From NCBI GenBank assembly GCA_018676675.1, contig JABHEG010000179.1:29819-93818 (forward strand): 64,000 nt of DNA, given 5' to 3'. The notes beneath the pieces are model-generated. The model ran no database searches. It saw only the letters and a list, made by a program, of their open reading frames with translations, and was not told where the DNA came from. This DNA comes from Lentisphaerota bacterium (lineage in GTDB: Bacteria; Verrucomicrobiota; Lentisphaeria; Oligosphaerales; JABHEG01). The translations under genes were made by a program, and so were the position numbers. This document shows, in pieces, positions 27,337-36,594 of the stretch; the stretch's first letter is position 1, and the number at the start of each line of letters is the position of its first letter.

Positions 27337-29676
27337 TCACTCTGCCGCCTCAGTTCTCCCACTGGGCAGGTCAAGGTGGAAACGAGTCCATTGCCCAGTC
27401 TCACTCTCGGCATGCAGTTCACCAAAATGGTCCTTGACGATGCTGTAGGCGATGGACAACCCCAGGCCTGTGCCCTTGCTGGCCCTCTTTGTGGTATAGA
27501 ACGGCTCGAACATGTGCAGACACGATTCCCCGGAAATGCCCAGGCCATGGTCCTCAACGGTCAGTCGAATGGCGGGTGCACCATCGCGCTGAATCGCGCA
27601 CGCCGTAACACGGATAATCTTGTCCTCGTGGTAGCCCTCATATTTCTCGTTGAGGGCATCACGCGCATTGGTGAGTAGGTTCATCACCACCTGTTGGATC
27701 TGCTGGCTGCGACAGGTGATCCTGGGCAGATCCTCCGACACCTCGATCTCCAGGGCGATCTGGTCGTGTCGCATGACCGTGCGAATCAGCGACGATGTCG
27801 CTTCGACGATATCAGACAGACAGGCAGGACTGTGGGACTGCTTCTCATGCCTCGCGAACTGAAGGAGGTTCTTGACCAAAGTGGCAATGCGCTCCGTCTC
27901 GTGAACGATTTCCCCGGCGAATATGGCCTTGCAGTCATCCTCTTCCAGATCGTCAGCTATCAGTTGGGCATAGTTCATGATGCCGTTGATGGGGTTGTTG
28001 ATCTCGTGTGCAACGCCTCCGGCCAACGTCCCGATTGACTCCAGCTTCTGCTGTTCACGCAACTGCATCTCAAGCTGAAGCCGTGCCTTCTCAGACTCCT
28101 TCTGAGTGGTCACATCCCGAGCCGTCCCCTCATAGCAGTAAAGCCGTCCCCGGTCATCCAGATTGGAGCGGACGCTGAAACAGATCCAGACCTCTGAGCC
28201 GTCCCGCCGCGCGCAGCGCCTTTCCACGCTGTGTTCGTCACCGCTGAAAAGCGGGGCACCCTCATGTCCGGCAATCAGTGGCTCGACTCCGGTTTCGTCC
28301 GCGAGGAGCTCCGGCACACCGGCATACCCAAGCATGGCGGCGAACGCGGGATTCGCAGTCAGAACACGCCCCTCACAGTCAAGCTGGAAGATCCCATCCA
28401 TGGCGTTGTCCACCAGTGACTGGTACTTGCGCTCGGCCTGCCACAGCTCGGCGGTCTTCTGCTTGACCCGTTCCTCAAGAGATGAGTTCACGTCTTCGAG
28501 TTCCTGCTTCAGGCGCTGCAGTTCACGATTCTGCTGAACGGCGTTCTCGTAGGTTGAAAGCATCAGATCCAGGATCTGTTTGCGTGAGGCCCGGATGCGA
28601 TACTGGGTGCCGTTAAGGTCCACATCGGTGTCGACGCGGTCCCTGATCTGTGATGGATGCCGGGCTCGCCCTGCCGCAATCGCCTCGATTCGGGACACCA
28701 GATGCTCGTCCGTGCACGGTTTGGTCAAGTAGTAATCGGCTCCCGCATTGATGCCGCGCACGATATCGGCAGGATCGGACAGCCCCGTAAGCATCACAAC
28801 CTGAGTTGCCGACAGATCCCTGTCGTGCTTGATCGCCTTGCAGAGCCCATAGCCGTCCATCCCCGGCATGACCACGTCGCTCAGGACGATCTCAGGTTTC
28901 CACGCCTGGGCCATGGCAAGCCCTTCCTCACCGTCCTTTGCGACACGTACCTCGAAACCGTGTTCGGCAAGCCTGAATCGTGCGCGCTCTGCCTGAACCG
29001 GGCTGTCTTCGACCACGAGGACCCGGAGCCCGCTGCCGGCCGCCCCCACCTTCGGGGGTGCCTGCTCCTCGACGATGAGGTGGCCGAGGCTCTCCACGGC
29101 CTGAAGCGCTTGGCTCAGCTCTTCATTGGTAGTCGCCAGCCTTCGGCGATGTTGCAGCACGGCATCAAGGGACGAGAGCAGCAGGTTCACGATCTGTGCC
29201 TGATCCACGGTCACCGTGTGCTGCTTCCCGCCAAGCGAGAAGGCCAAGGCCAGATCCCGTCGCTCGTTGCCCGATTGCTGCGCATTCTCCTGGAGCTGCT
29301 GAATGCGCTCGACCAGTTCATCGATGTTGCAGGGCTTGGAGAGGAAGCAACTCGCCCCAGCCTCGAGCCCCCGGATGGCGTCCTCCGGCTCCCGAAGATC
29401 AGTCAGCAGGATAACCGGGACATGGCGCGACTCTGCGTCGTCATTGATCCTCCGACAGAGCTGGTACCCGTCCATGACAGGCATGAGCACATCGGTCACC
29501 ACGACATCCGGGAGCTGTCCGCGCATCAATTCCAGCGCTTCCTGGCCATCACGGGCGACACGCACGACAACCCCACGTCCGGAAAGCTGCTGCTGCAATC
29601 GGGCGGCCTGAGTCAGACTGTCCTCGACGACCAGCACATCGGCGCTCAATTGTACGTCTGTTCCCGGGTCACTCAT
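27337..29676 (-). CDS. REC-REC-PAS histidine kinase
   Basis: A 779-residue soluble protein: REC1 (about 12-128, VVVTDVLMPVMDGYQ), REC2 (about 212-330, IVLSDVVMPGMDGYG), a coiled coil, PAS (about 420-535, FQLDCEGRVLTANPAFAAML), HisKA (about 550-610, ESIGTLAGGVAHEINNPINGI) and HATPase_c (about 660-770, TGLGLSIAYSI). Both receivers keep the acidic pair (VVEDS), the Asp and the Lys, so both look phosphorylatable. It begins with an ATGA overlap at the end of the REC-zinc-finger gene, implying coupled translation. As the next kinase after the chemosensory genes it is a plausible acceptor of CheA phosphate (inference). Confidence 0.92.
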   Translation of the reverse strand: MSDPGTDVQLSADVLVVEDSLTQAARLQQQLSGRGVVVRVARDGQEALELMRGQLPDVVVTDVLMPVMDGYQLCRRINDDAESRHVPVILLTDLREPEDAIRGLEAGASCFLSKPCNIDELVERIQQLQENAQQSGNERRDLALAFSLGGKQHTVTVDQAQIVNLLLSSLDAVLQHRRRLATTNEELSQALQAVESLGHLIVEEQAPPKVGAAGSGLRVLVVEDSPVQAERARFRLAEHGFEVRVAKDGEEGLAMAQAWKPEIVLSDVVMPGMDGYGLCKAIKHDRDLSATQVVMLTGLSDPADIVRGINAGADYYLTKPCTDEHLVSRIEAIAAGRARHPSQIRDRVDTDVDLNGTQYRIRASRKQILDLMLSTYENAVQQNRELQRLKQELEDVNSSLEERVKQKTAELWQAERKYQSLVDNAMDGIFQLDCEGRVLTANPAFAAMLGYAGVPELLADETGVEPLIAGHEGAPLFSGDEHSVERRCARRDGSEVWICFSVRSNLDDRGRLYCYEGTARDVTTQKESEKARLQLEMQLREQQKLESIGTLAGGVAHEINNPINGIMNYAQLIADDLEEDDCKAIFAGEIVHETERIATLVKNLLQFARHEKQSHSPACLSDIVEATSSLIRTVMRHDQIALEIEVSEDLPRITCRSQQIQQVVMNLLTNARDALNEKYEGYHEDKIIRVTACAIQRDGAPAIRLTVEDHGLGISGESCLHMFEPFYTTKRASKGTGLGLSIAYSIVKDHFGELHAESETGQWTRFHLDLPSGRTEAAE

Positions 29677-30494
29677 TTCTCTTCGTCCCCAATCTCACGA
29701 AGGTAACCCTCGCGCAGCTCGGGATAGAGCTCGCCCAAACAGTTCGGACAAAGCCCGTGCGAGAAGCGTACGTCTGCGTGCGTTCGGACATAGTCTTCAA
29801 CCTGCTGCCAGTACCCCTCATCGTCGCGCACCTTCTTGCAGTGGCAACACATGGGAAGCAACTCTTTGAGCGTACGGACCGCCCCAAGGGCGTCTCGAAG
29901 CTGCCGGTTCGCCTCCTTGAGTTCGCGGTTCATACGCACCGCCGTCTCGAACGAGGAAAACAACATATCGAGGATCTGGAAGCGCTCTGGGGAAAGGAAG
30001 TACTTCTGTCCGGCAAAGGCCACCTCCAAGCCAACGGCACTCCTGCTGCCAGTGCGCAGCTTCTTGTTCAGCAGGATGTACTCCAGACGCGAAAGCAACT
30101 GGCCCTCGTCAAAAGGCTTGGTCATGAAGTTGTCCGCTCCGCAGGCGAGCCCCTCGATCACGTCACCCGGCTCCGACAGCGTCGTGAGGAGAACCACGGG
30201 GATGTCCTTGGTCTCCGGGTTACCCTTGACGCGTCTACAGAGCCCATATCCATCCAGGCCAGGCATGACCACGTCACTCAGGATCAACGTCGGCCGGTTG
30301 TCCGAAAGCCATGCCAAGGCTTCTTCACCGTCCGAAGCCACGTGCGAGGCGTAGTCGTTGGCCTCAAGCATGCTCTGGAGCTTCGCAGCCTGCGTCCGAC
30401 TGTCCTCAACGACCAAGACCAGCGTCTTCGCGTCTCCTGCACCACCAGTGTCTGTCATGGGAATTCCCGTCTCATCTGTACTGTGTGAATCCAT
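29673..30494 (-). CDS. Response regulator with C-terminal zinc-finger-like motif
   Basis: A 273-residue protein with a receiver (about 25-145, LILSDVVMPGLDGYG; the acidic pair is VVEDS). A helical linker (ETAVRMNRELKEANRQLRDAL) leads to a C-terminal module CCHCKKVRDDEGYW followed by HGLCPNC, arranged as a CxxC...CxxC zinc ribbon. The module recurs at the ends of many PAS/REC proteins, but its partner is unknown. It has no DNA-binding or GGDEF output. Its place directly after cheB corresponds to wspR in Wsp operons. The ATG at 30494 has AAGGAG 10 nt upstream; ATG 30458 is an alternative. It overlaps the next gene by ATGA. Confidence 0.88.
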   Translation of the reverse strand: MDSHSTDETGIPMTDTGGAGDAKTLVLVVEDSRTQAAKLQSMLEANDYASHVASDGEEALAWLSDNRPTLILSDVVMPGLDGYGLCRRVKGNPETKDIPVVLLTTLSEPGDVIEGLACGADNFMTKPFDEGQLLSRLEYILLNKKLRTGSRSAVGLEVAFAGQKYFLSPERFQILDMLFSSFETAVRMNRELKEANRQLRDALGAVRTLKELLPMCCHCKKVRDDEGYWQQVEDYVRTHADVRFSHGLCPNCLGELYPELREGYLREIGDEEK

Positions 30495-30515
30495 GCGGCC
30501 TGCGCTCCTTCCCGT

Positions 30516-31604
30516 CTATACTCGGGCGACCTCTGCTACAAGGAAATCAGCAATTTCGTCAGGAGACATGGTGTGCATCGCTGCGTCCAGCCGAACGGCT
30601 TCACCGGGCATCCCGAACACAACGCACGTCTCGCGGTTCTGCACAATTGTCGCCGCACCACAATCTCGAAGCTTTTTGAGTTCGGCCGCGCCGTCCTTCC
30701 CCATGCCCGTGAGCAGAACCACTGTCGCGCTCCCGCCGTAGACGTCGGCAACAGATTGGAACAGCCGGCCTACCGCCGGGCGCAGCCCGTTGTCAGCAGG
30801 GACATCGAGCAAAGCAATGGTCTCTTCCTCTGTGACAACCATGTGGACATCGTCCGGAGCGAGATACACCACGCCCGGCCTCAAGAGATCCCCATCTCTC
30901 GCCGCACAGACGCGAACGGCACAACCCTGGTCGAGCCAGTCAACCATTCCCTCCAGGAACCCAGGTGAAATGTGTTGGACGACCACGACCGGCCACGGGT
31001 AATCGGCAGGCAGGGCCGACATGATCCGCTGCAGCACCGGTGGGCCTCCGGTCGACGTACCCACGGCCAGGATGCGGCGGTTCCGGCGGGGGGCACGTGG
31101 GCGCTCAACGGGCCGGCTGCCCTTGCCGTCGCGCCAACGCCTGGTCACCAGTTTGACTTCGGATAGCGCTCTGACGGTGCTGACAAGTTCGCGGACCTGG
31201 GCAGGGCTCTCGGCGTGCCCGAGCCCCCGTGGCTTCGCCAACGCCGCGAGGGCCCCCGCTTCCAGGGCTTTGAAGCCCATGTTCACCTGCTCGGAATCCC
31301 AACTCGCCGTCAAGATCACGATCGGCAACGGGTCGGTGGACATGATGTGGCGGGTCGCCTCAAACCCGTTCATTACCGGCATGTTCACATCCATGGTGAC
31401 GACGTCAGGCCGTTGCTCCTCAATAAACCGCAGGGCCTCAGCCCCGTTGCACGCTGTCCCGATCACCTCCAGAACTCGACTCGCGTTGAACATGTGCGTG
31501 AGATATTCGCGTGTCACGGCGCAATCATCGACGACGAGCACACGCACAGCACGGGTCCGATCCGCACCGCGATTGAGCTTTGCTGCCTGGTCACTGTTGG
31601 GCAC
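30516..31604 (-). CDS. cheB: CheB protein-glutamate methylesterase/deamidase
   Basis: A 362-residue full-length CheB: receiver (about 20-135, VVTMDVNMPVMNGFEA), linker, and methylesterase domain with GTSTGG (Ser nucleophile), VVVQHISPGFLEG (His) and LTGMGKDGA (Asp). It demethylates or deamidates receptor glutamates once its receiver is phosphorylated by CheA, giving adaptation. The start is GTG at 31604 with GGGAGA 8 nt upstream. It follows cheA by 15 bp, in the same order as wspE-wspF. It should act on the MCP encoded at 34034-35965. Confidence 0.95.
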   Translation of the reverse strand: MPNSDQAAKLNRGADRTRAVRVLVVDDCAVTREYLTHMFNASRVLEVIGTACNGAEALRFIEEQRPDVVTMDVNMPVMNGFEATRHIMSTDPLPIVILTASWDSEQVNMGFKALEAGALAALAKPRGLGHAESPAQVRELVSTVRALSEVKLVTRRWRDGKGSRPVERPRAPRRNRRILAVGTSTGGPPVLQRIMSALPADYPWPVVVVQHISPGFLEGMVDWLDQGCAVRVCAARDGDLLRPGVVYLAPDDVHMVVTEEETIALLDVPADNGLRPAVGRLFQSVADVYGGSATVVLLTGMGKDGAAELKKLRDCGAATIVQNRETCVVFGMPGEAVRLDAAMHTMSPDEIADFLVAEVARV

Positions 31605-31619
31605 GATCCATTCTCCCGT

Positions 31620-33935
31620 TCAAATCAGCCTCTCGATAGCCTGCAGCAGGTCAGTCTGGTCAAAGTTGCTCTTGCCGAGATACGCGTTGGCCCCGGCGTC
31701 GATGCCCCTTTCGCGATCCTCGCGCGTCTCGCGAGCTGTAACCAACACCACGGGAAGGTCATTGAGGCGTTCCTCTCCCCGTATCCTGTGCGTCAGTTCA
31801 AAGCCATTCATGCGGGGCATCTCAACATCGGAAACGACCAGGTCAAACACTTCAGACCGAAGGCTGGCAAACGCCTCGACACCGTCAACTGCCGTGGTCA
31901 CGGTGTATCCCGCTGGTTCGAGGATGCTCTGTAGCAACACACGAGCTGTGATTGAGTCCTCCACCAGCAAGATCCGGCTGGGCTCCCGTTCACTGCTTCC
32001 TCCCGCCGGCCCATCGCTTTGCGGGACGGCACGGCCCAGTCCCCCGGCAGACCTGATCAGGTCACTGACATTAAGGACCAACACAATCTTGCCGGACGCC
32101 AACACGGTTGCCGCGTTGATGTTGCGCACTCTCCGTAGCTGACTGCCCAGGCTCTTGGCCAGAATCTCTTCCTCACCCACAATCTCATCGACCCCCAACG
32201 CCAGCCTCTGACCAGCCCCCGCGACGACCACGATGCTTAGCCACTCACTGGTGGTCGTGCGTTTGCACCTCAACCCGAGCAAATCGGCAAGCGGCGCGAA
32301 AGCCAAGGGGCCCCCTTCCGTCTGAACGGTTTCGCGATTCGCGACCGTCCGGATGCCGTCACGCCGAACCCGCATGACACGGTCCAGCCCAGACGTGGAT
32401 ACCACGAAAGACTGCCCCGCGGCCTTCATATGGACACCTCGGTAAGTTGACAGCATCGTGGGCAAGACCACGGAAAACCGCGTCCCTTGCCCGGCTGCGG
32501 TCGCCACGGAGATGCTCCCTCCGAGCCCCTCCACTCTCTCACGAACAATGGCCATCCCCAGCCCGCGCCCGGACAGCTTCGAAAGTATCGGGCTCGTCGA
32601 AACCCCCGATTCGAAGATCAGCGGAAGGAGCTCCTGGTCAGTGTCCTCCGACAGGTCACCTTCCGACACAACCCCGCTCTTGAGGGCTACCCCCCGGAGC
32701 TTCCCAGTATCGATCCCCGCTCCGTCATCCTCAACGGAGATCTCCACGCTGTTGCCGGACTGCTGAGTGATTGACAGCGTTACCTCCCCCTGTACCGGTT
32801 TGCCTGCCACCGTTCGTTGCTCCGGCATCTCTATCCCGTGATCAACGGCGTTGCGCAACAGATGGATAAGCACCTCGTGAAACTCTTCCAGAATACGTTT
32901 GTCGATATCAAGATGATCACCGACTACTTCACATCGGACTTGCTTTCCCAGATCGTTAGCAATGGAGCGCGCTTGCCTGGGAAGACTTCTGGTGATGGTA
33001 GCGAACGGCAGCATCATGACGCTCTTGGCATGCTCGAGAAGCTGGTCGACGAGCGAGTCCACCAACCGACGGTCGTCAGCCATGGCACGACAGAGCCGGT
33101 CCACGCTGTCCTGAAACACACCGAAGTAGCTGTCCTTGCCACCGACTCCGACATCAGAATCAGCAGCAGAACCGCCCGAAGCCGAAGCGGCCCCAAGTTC
33201 CCGGAAGCGACCGTTCTGACGCAGACGCCGAGCCCAGTCATCGGTCACACGACGCAGTTCCCTGGCTTGGGAAGCCCGTTGCTCGGATGCCATACGCACG
33301 CGCAGCAACTCTTCCGAGCGGGTCAGCAGAGTATCGAGCTTCGCTGTCGCAATACGGACGGTCTGGCCGGCAGCGGGGGCCAGCGGAGGCGCGCCAACGT
33401 CGGCAACGTCGGCTCCTCCTTCTTCGGGCGCAGCCACAGCGGCCTCACCAGGCGACTCAGACGCCCCACGACTCCTCGGAACGACAGCAGGCCCAGGAAC
33501 GGGAGCGGACGCGGAGGTCGCGGCCGCCAACTTCCCAGTCGGCGGCTCTGGAGCGGGAGTACACAGCCCTGCACCCTCTCGCCCATCTACCCCGGTTGCC
33601 TCAGCAATGACCCCCTCAATCTCCCGCAGCAGATCGTGCAAGACATTGAGCCCCTCGGCCGTCACGGCTGTCTCGCCGCGTTTCAGTTCGGCCAGACGAT
33701 CTTCGAATGTCTGGCAAACGTTCTCGGCCGAGGCCAGATCGACCGAACGCGCCGCGCCCTTCAGGCTATGCGCCTCACGATAGACAGTCTCGACGATCGC
33801 TCTCGATTGCTCGACGTCATCCACCTTCTCGAGTTCGAGTAATCCCGAACCGATGGCCTCGACGTGCTCACGGGCCTCCTCGGCAAATATCCCCATGAGG
33901 TGTTTCATGAGGTCGCTGTCAAGAGCATCAGCCAT
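31620..33935 (-). CDS. cheA: CheA-REC hybrid chemotaxis histidine kinase (WspE-like)
   Basis: About 771 residues from the ATG at 33935, chosen for GGAGAGG just upstream. The order is Hpt (His56 in YREAHSLKGAARSVD), an Ala/Pro-rich linker, the dimerisation region (TAKLDTLLTRSEELLRVRM), HATPase with HLLRNAVDHGIE and GRGLGMAIVRE, a CheW-like domain, and a C-terminal receiver (LVVSDVEMPRMNGFE). It autophosphorylates in response to receptor arrays. The fused receiver is the hallmark of Wsp/FrzE-type systems and may act as a phosphate sink or internal relay. There are no separate P2 or CheY-binding features. It is cytoplasmic and tethered to the MCP through CheW. Confidence 0.95.
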   Translation of the reverse strand: MADALDSDLMKHLMGIFAEEAREHVEAIGSGLLELEKVDDVEQSRAIVETVYREAHSLKGAARSVDLASAENVCQTFEDRLAELKRGETAVTAEGLNVLHDLLREIEGVIAEATGVDGREGAGLCTPAPEPPTGKLAAATSASAPVPGPAVVPRSRGASESPGEAAVAAPEEGGADVADVGAPPLAPAAGQTVRIATAKLDTLLTRSEELLRVRMASEQRASQARELRRVTDDWARRLRQNGRFRELGAASASGGSAADSDVGVGGKDSYFGVFQDSVDRLCRAMADDRRLVDSLVDQLLEHAKSVMMLPFATITRSLPRQARSIANDLGKQVRCEVVGDHLDIDKRILEEFHEVLIHLLRNAVDHGIEMPEQRTVAGKPVQGEVTLSITQQSGNSVEISVEDDGAGIDTGKLRGVALKSGVVSEGDLSEDTDQELLPLIFESGVSTSPILSKLSGRGLGMAIVRERVEGLGGSISVATAAGQGTRFSVVLPTMLSTYRGVHMKAAGQSFVVSTSGLDRVMRVRRDGIRTVANRETVQTEGGPLAFAPLADLLGLRCKRTTTSEWLSIVVVAGAGQRLALGVDEIVGEEEILAKSLGSQLRRVRNINAATVLASGKIVLVLNVSDLIRSAGGLGRAVPQSDGPAGGSSEREPSRILLVEDSITARVLLQSILEPAGYTVTTAVDGVEAFASLRSEVFDLVVSDVEMPRMNGFELTHRIRGEERLNDLPVVLVTARETREDRERGIDAGANAYLGKSNFDQTDLLQAIERLI

Positions 33936-34033
33936 GGGCCTCTCCTTCAACTCGGACCCTCGTTGTTCCCCGTGACGCCGCTGCACGCCGCAAACGAGTC
34001 ACGCCGGGCGATCAACGCCCTGGTCCAGGGCGG

Positions 34034-35965
34034 CTATCCGCGACGGCCGGTAGCGGACACTCCCACTAAGTCACGCAGTTTCTCTCCGAGCTCCTGCAGG
34101 TCGTGGGCTGCACCGGCGAGTTGCTTGGTGCTGTCCTGGCTCTGGCCACTGGCCTGCTTGATGCTCTCCATGGCCGAAGAAACCTGCTCCATGCCGACAG
34201 ACTGCTGCTGACTGGAGGCAGCGATCTGGGTGGCCGCGTTGGCCGCATCCTCCACCGCTTCGGCCAGCAACGCGAGCGCTCTGCCGGCGGATTCCGCCTG
34301 CTCCTTGCCCTCGGACACCGCCTTAGCTCCCTGTTCGGTGGTCAGTACCGCACTACTGGTGCCGCGCTGGATATCGCCCAGGATGGTCCGCACACGAGTG
34401 GTCGCTTCCTTGGACTGCTCCGCTAGGCTGCGAATCTCCTGTGCAACGACCGAAAAGCCCTTGCCCTGATCGCCAGCTTTAGCTGCTTCGATCGCGGCGT
34501 TCACGGCAAGGAGATTCGACTGCTCGGCCAAGTCGCTGACAGTCGTGATGATGTCACCAATCGTCTGGCCTTGTTCACTGAGCTGCATGATGCTCGCGGT
34601 GATCGCAGCCATTTGCTCCTCGATGCGCCCCATGCCTTCCAGGTTGCGGGCGGTGGCGGACTTGCCCTGCTGCGAGGCCTCCTCAGCCCGCTTTGCCGAC
34701 TCCGACACCGCCATGGCCTTGTCGCTGGCGACCTCCGCAGTCTGACGCACCTCGCTCACCGTGGTTGACGTCTCGGACACGGCAGCCGCTGTCTGCTGGG
34801 CCGTGCTCGCAATCTGCGATACCGTTGCCGAGATCTCGGTGGCCGAAGACGCCAGGACGTTGACGCCCTCGAGCAGCGGTGTGGAAATACGTCTCGCCAC
34901 GAGCAGACCTGCCGCTCCGGCCAAACCCGCCACGGCAATCGCCCACAGGGAGACGCTCCTGCGCAATCCACGCGCAGTGGCAAAGGCCTCGGCCTCCTCG
35001 ATCTCACCGCTAACCACCCATTCAGTGTCTGTATTGAGCAGTTCATCCTCATCCAGCCCAAGCTGCCGGTAACAGCTCAGTACGCTCATACCGCGGTAAC
35101 CGGTGATGATGTCGGTCTCCGTGATGCCGTGCTCACCGCCCTCCAAGCCCAACGCGCGGCGGATCGCTGCTGTGTCGACCTTCTGCTCGAGAACGGTGCT
35201 TGCGTCTGAGAAGCGTGAGTCGGAGCGCATCAGCATGTCCGACCCCACTGCGTACGTCTCTCCCGTCTTGCCCAGGCCGCTCCCCTGGGTCAGAATCTCA
35301 TTGAGTGCGTCCTGGGGCAGCTCCAGAACAACGATGCCGCGCAGACCACCGTCCTCCTTGCCGACCACGGGAGCCCCAATGAACGCCTCTGGCTCCCCGC
35401 TAGGCGCATACAACGCGAAATCCTGGAACCTCGGCTTCGCTGTTTCCACAATCTTGCGGTACAGCTGTGCCAGGGAGCTGTCCCTGTATTTGCCCGTTCG
35501 CAGGTTTGTGCCCATGTCCTCGTGCTTCACCGAAGAGTACATGACATGCCCGTGTGCGGCGCAGATCAGATGCACCTCGTCATGGCCGCGGTTCGACGCA
35601 AACGGCCCGATGAGAGTGCCCACCTCGCGGAAGACCTTCGCGTACTCGGCAGATTCCACGTCATACCCCCCGTCCGCGGTTGCCCCACTTGCGTCGTGGT
35701 ACGCCGTGAGCGCATCGAACGCCTCCTCAGTATCGTGGACCGACGCCAGCAACACGACGTCGGCGATATGAGAGTGCAACATCGCCATCACGGCGTTCGC
35801 ACGGAGCTCGACGTTAGACTCGAGCATGTTGAACGTGCTTCGCTTCAAGGCCCCCTCCGCAGCTCGATCGGCCAGGTAGCCGACCAAGGCGATCGGGATG
35901 ATCGCGGACAGCGTCGTCAGACACGCCAGTCGAACCGTCAGGTGCTTCCTGTTGATCCTGCTCAT
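34034..35965 (-). CDS. Methyl-accepting chemotaxis protein with periplasmic Cache-like sensor
   Basis: A 643-residue receptor. TM1 (about 10-30, LTVRLACLTTLSAIIPIALVG) and TM2 (about 333-352) enclose a roughly 300-residue periplasmic region of dCache type (GKTGETYAVGSDMLMRSDSRF). The cytoplasmic signalling hairpin is well conserved (EQSNLLAVNAAIEAAKAGDQG). A canonical HAMP is not evident after TM2. No C-terminal CheR/CheB tethering pentapeptide is visible; the protein ends VSATGRRG. It lies between cheW and cheA, as expected of the dedicated receptor of this array. The ligand is unknown. Confidence 0.94.
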   Translation of the reverse strand: MSRINRKHLTVRLACLTTLSAIIPIALVGYLADRAAEGALKRSTFNMLESNVELRANAVMAMLHSHIADVVLLASVHDTEEAFDALTAYHDASGATADGGYDVESAEYAKVFREVGTLIGPFASNRGHDEVHLICAAHGHVMYSSVKHEDMGTNLRTGKYRDSSLAQLYRKIVETAKPRFQDFALYAPSGEPEAFIGAPVVGKEDGGLRGIVVLELPQDALNEILTQGSGLGKTGETYAVGSDMLMRSDSRFSDASTVLEQKVDTAAIRRALGLEGGEHGITETDIITGYRGMSVLSCYRQLGLDEDELLNTDTEWVVSGEIEEAEAFATARGLRRSVSLWAIAVAGLAGAAGLLVARRISTPLLEGVNVLASSATEISATVSQIASTAQQTAAAVSETSTTVSEVRQTAEVASDKAMAVSESAKRAEEASQQGKSATARNLEGMGRIEEQMAAITASIMQLSEQGQTIGDIITTVSDLAEQSNLLAVNAAIEAAKAGDQGKGFSVVAQEIRSLAEQSKEATTRVRTILGDIQRGTSSAVLTTEQGAKAVSEGKEQAESAGRALALLAEAVEDAANAATQIAASSQQQSVGMEQVSSAMESIKQASGQSQDSTKQLAGAAHDLQELGEKLRDLVGVSATGRRG

Positions 35966-35980
35966 ATTCGTCTCCTTTAC

Positions 35981-36565
35981 TCACTCGCCCACTGTTTCCT
36001 CAACGATCAGCCTGGGATCGCTCAGCAGCTTGGCGCCATCCAGCAGCACCACGTTGTCAGCCGTCACACCTTTCAGATACTGTTCACGCACACCCGTCAG
36101 GGTGGGCAGGGACTTCAGCAAGTCGTCCAGCACGATCCCGCCGGCCCCGCGTATGGTGTCGATCAGGATCCCAAACTCAGTGTTGTCGTCGCTCAGAATC
36201 ACGGCCCGACTCCGATCGCTCAATCCCTGGGGCGGAACGTCGAAAAAGACGCGCAGATCGATCAGGGCAACGACACGGCCGCGCACGTTGATGACGCCGG
36301 TGATGAACGACGGCGTGCATGGCACCGGGGTCAAGTCAGTAAAGCGGAATACCTCGCTGACGTATGCTGACTCAATGGCGTAATCCTCACCGGCGATGCT
36401 GAACCGGACCACATCCGCCGCGGCCCGGCTCTTTCCCGCGTCCGCCCGGCGAGGAGCGGCAAAACGGGAAGCGCGCTCCTTCAGGATCGCGTCTCTATCT
36501 CTGCCGTCGACAGCCTCGGGACCAGAGAGTTCTACCAGACCAGTCTTGCGTTTGTCTGTGCTCAT
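35981..36565 (-). CDS. cheW: CheW-like coupling protein (WspD-like)
   Basis: A 194-residue CheW domain protein with a 60-residue charged N-terminal tail. Motifs include VRFSIAGEDYAIESAYVSEV and FITGVINVRGRVVALIDLR. It bridges receptor and CheA. The ATG at 36565 is chosen because GGAG precedes it by 8 nt; the alternative TTG at 36598 would overlap the cheR stop. Two CheW genes flank the CheR-TPR gene, as wspB and wspD flank wspC. Confidence 0.93.
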   Translation of the reverse strand: MSTDKRKTGLVELSGPEAVDGRDRDAILKERASRFAAPRRADAGKSRAAADVVRFSIAGEDYAIESAYVSEVFRFTDLTPVPCTPSFITGVINVRGRVVALIDLRVFFDVPPQGLSDRSRAVILSDDNTEFGILIDTIRGAGGIVLDDLLKSLPTLTGVREQYLKGVTADNVVLLDGAKLLSDPRLIVEETVGE

Positions 36566-36594
36566 CTCGGTTGCTCCGTTGGCCGGATACACGC

